From an uncultured Parolsenella sp. (lineage in GTDB: Bacteria > Actinomycetota > Coriobacteriia > Coriobacteriales > Atopobiaceae), in contig NZ_CAKUIH010000006.1 of the NCBI RefSeq assembly GCF_934660935.1, positions 62,001 through 126,000 on the forward strand: a stretch of DNA of 64,000 nt, written 5' to 3'. The notes beneath the pieces were generated by a model. It saw only the letters and a program-made list of their open reading frames with translations. It was not told the DNA's origin and searched no databases. Numbering within the stretch: position 1 is the stretch's first letter; every line of letters begins with the position of its first letter. Positions 63,126 to 64,000 of the stretch are shown one piece after another. The position numbers and the translations under genes were made by a program.

Positions 63126-64000
63126 GTGAACGGAATCGCTGTTATGGTCGTTTGTGCAGTCGTGCTCTTTGCCGGCTACATGCTTTATGGCCGCTGGCTG
63201 GCCAATAGGTGGGGCGTCGATGTGAACGCCGTCACCCCGGCTCGTCGTATGGAGGATGGCAACGCCTTCTCCCCGGCCTCTGCCTTCACCGTCTTCTCGC
63301 ACCAGTTCAGCTCGATCTGCGGCGCCGGCCCTGTTACGGGCACCATCGTCGCCATGGCCTTCGGCTGGCTGCCCGTCGTCCTGTGGGTTCTCGTCGGCGG
63401 CATCTTCTTCGGCGCCGTCCACGACTTTGGCGCCCTCTATGCCTCGATGAAGAACAACGGCAAGTCGCTCGCCCAGCTCGTTGACAAGTACATCGGCAAG
63501 ACTGGCCGCCGCCTGTTCCTGCTCTTCTGCTGGCTCTTCTGCATCATCGTCATCGCTGCCTTCACCTCGATGGTCTGCGGCACGTTTGCCCAGTCCGCCA
63601 AGGCTTCCGACGCCGTGAACTACGCTGCCGCCTCCACGGGCACGATCTCGATCCTGTTCACGTTCGTCGCTATCGCCTTTGGCTGGGCCCGTAACAAGTT
63701 CAACCTTACGGGCGCTGCCGAGTTCGTCGTCGCCGTCGTCATGGTCGTCGCCATGTTCGCCGTCGGCATGGTTGCCCCGCTGCGTCTCGGCACCAACACC
63801 TGGATCGCCATCGTCATGGTCTACCTGGTCTTTGCCGGCGCCATGCCCATCCAGACGCTCAAGCAGCCGCGTGATTACCTCACGACCATCATGATGCTCA
63901 CCATGATCGTCTGCGCCGTCTTCGGCATCGTCGTCCTCGGCGTTAACGGTCAGGCTACGATGACCGCCCCGATGTTCACTGGCTTCTCCACGAAGTCCGG
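63126..64000 (+). CDS. cstA: CstA-family carbon starvation / peptide transporter, truncated by window end
   Basis: At least 291 residues of a polytopic membrane protein starting with GTG 63126 (AAGGAGC upstream). The family core is clear: FSHQFSSICGAGPVTGTIVA, HDFGALYASMKNNGKSLAQL, and several hydrophobic helices. CstA proteins import peptides or pyruvate during starvation. Here the preceding Ile/Val leader and attenuator put the gene under branched-chain amino acid control, which favours peptide or amino-acid uptake over pyruvate. The 3' end lies outside the window. Confidence 0.92.
   Translation, partial: MNGIAVMVVCAVVLFAGYMLYGRWLANRWGVDVNAVTPARRMEDGNAFSPASAFTVFSHQFSSICGAGPVTGTIVAMAFGWLPVVLWVLVGGIFFGAVHDFGALYASMKNNGKSLAQLVDKYIGKTGRRLFLLFCWLFCIIVIAAFTSMVCGTFAQSAKASDAVNYAAASTGTISILFTFVAIAFGWARNKFNLTGAAEFVVAVVMVVAMFAVGMVAPLRLGTNTWIAIVMVYLVFAGAMPIQTLKQPRDYLTTIMMLTMIVCAVFGIVVLGVNGQATMTAPMFTGFSTKS

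Overview
The window is high-GC, densely coded bacterial DNA. Gene content suggests an anaerobic actinobacterium of the class Coriobacteriia (Collinsella/Olsenella-like). The support is a single-chain pyruvate:ferredoxin oxidoreductase, rubrerythrin, a two-gene GlgC/GlgD ADP-glucose pyrophosphorylase in a full glycogen operon, an SdpR/SdpI pair, and GTG/TTG starts in tightly overlapping operons. The genus is inference; no rRNA is present.

Layout. 1-3.7 kb: the end of a BceS-like histidine kinase facing a BceAB-type ABC transporter. 3.9-8.5 kb: a class IV aminotransferase-like protein and nifJ. 8.6-12.5 kb: a glycosyltransferase, a soluble LytS-type kinase, a LytTR regulator and a phosphodiesterase. 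12.7-18.3 kb: trxA, a hypothetical gene, pgi, a membrane protein and a DEAD-box helicase. 18.5-21.7 kb: a CapA-like protein and an aminotransferase. 21.9-26.1 kb: a Trp leader peptide and attenuator, two TrpP-family S components, a fused EcfA-EcfA ATPase and EcfT. 26.2-27.8 kb: SRP RNA, a DedA protein and a candidate structured RNA. 27.9-33.5 kb: a ROK kinase, dnaX-ybaB-recR and a membrane-anchored protein. 33.6-37.0 kb: tRNA-Asp, a HAD phosphatase, an Rrf2 regulator, a MutY-like glycosylase and rubrerythrin. 37.2-49.7 kb: an inverted-repeat element, then glgB-glgP-glgC-glgD-glgA and a GH13-GH77 fusion. 49.7-58.2 kb: mfd, an oxidoreductase, an SGNH-MazG fusion, a FtsB/DivIC-like protein and a Ppx/GppA protein. 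58.3-62.6 kb: tRNA-Leu, a PTS IIB protein, sdpI-sdpR, a 25-bp tandem repeat, tRNA-Glu and two paralogous TPR proteins. 62.8-64 kb: an Ile/Val leader peptide and attenuator before a CstA-family transporter that runs off the window.

The most interesting observations are two ribosome-mediated transcription attenuators in front of transporters. The first (21.97-22.09 kb) codes a 20-residue peptide with three consecutive Trp codons. It has fully traceable protector, antiterminator and terminator pairings and precedes a complete ECF transporter whose S components resemble TrpP, so the locus reads as a tryptophan-repressed tryptophan importer. The second (62.96-63.09 kb) codes a 13-residue peptide rich in Ile and Val. 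It is followed by five RNA segments that can pair only with a neighbour (A:B, B:C, C:D, D:E), ending in a terminator ahead of a CstA-family gene. This ties a 'carbon starvation' transporter to branched-chain amino acid supply.

Central metabolism is coherent. Pgi, the glycogen synthesis and phosphorolysis enzymes and the amylase/glucanotransferase fusion handle storage glucan, and NifJ oxidises pyruvate to acetyl-CoA with reduced ferredoxin. All identifications come from reading motifs and translations; no database search was run.
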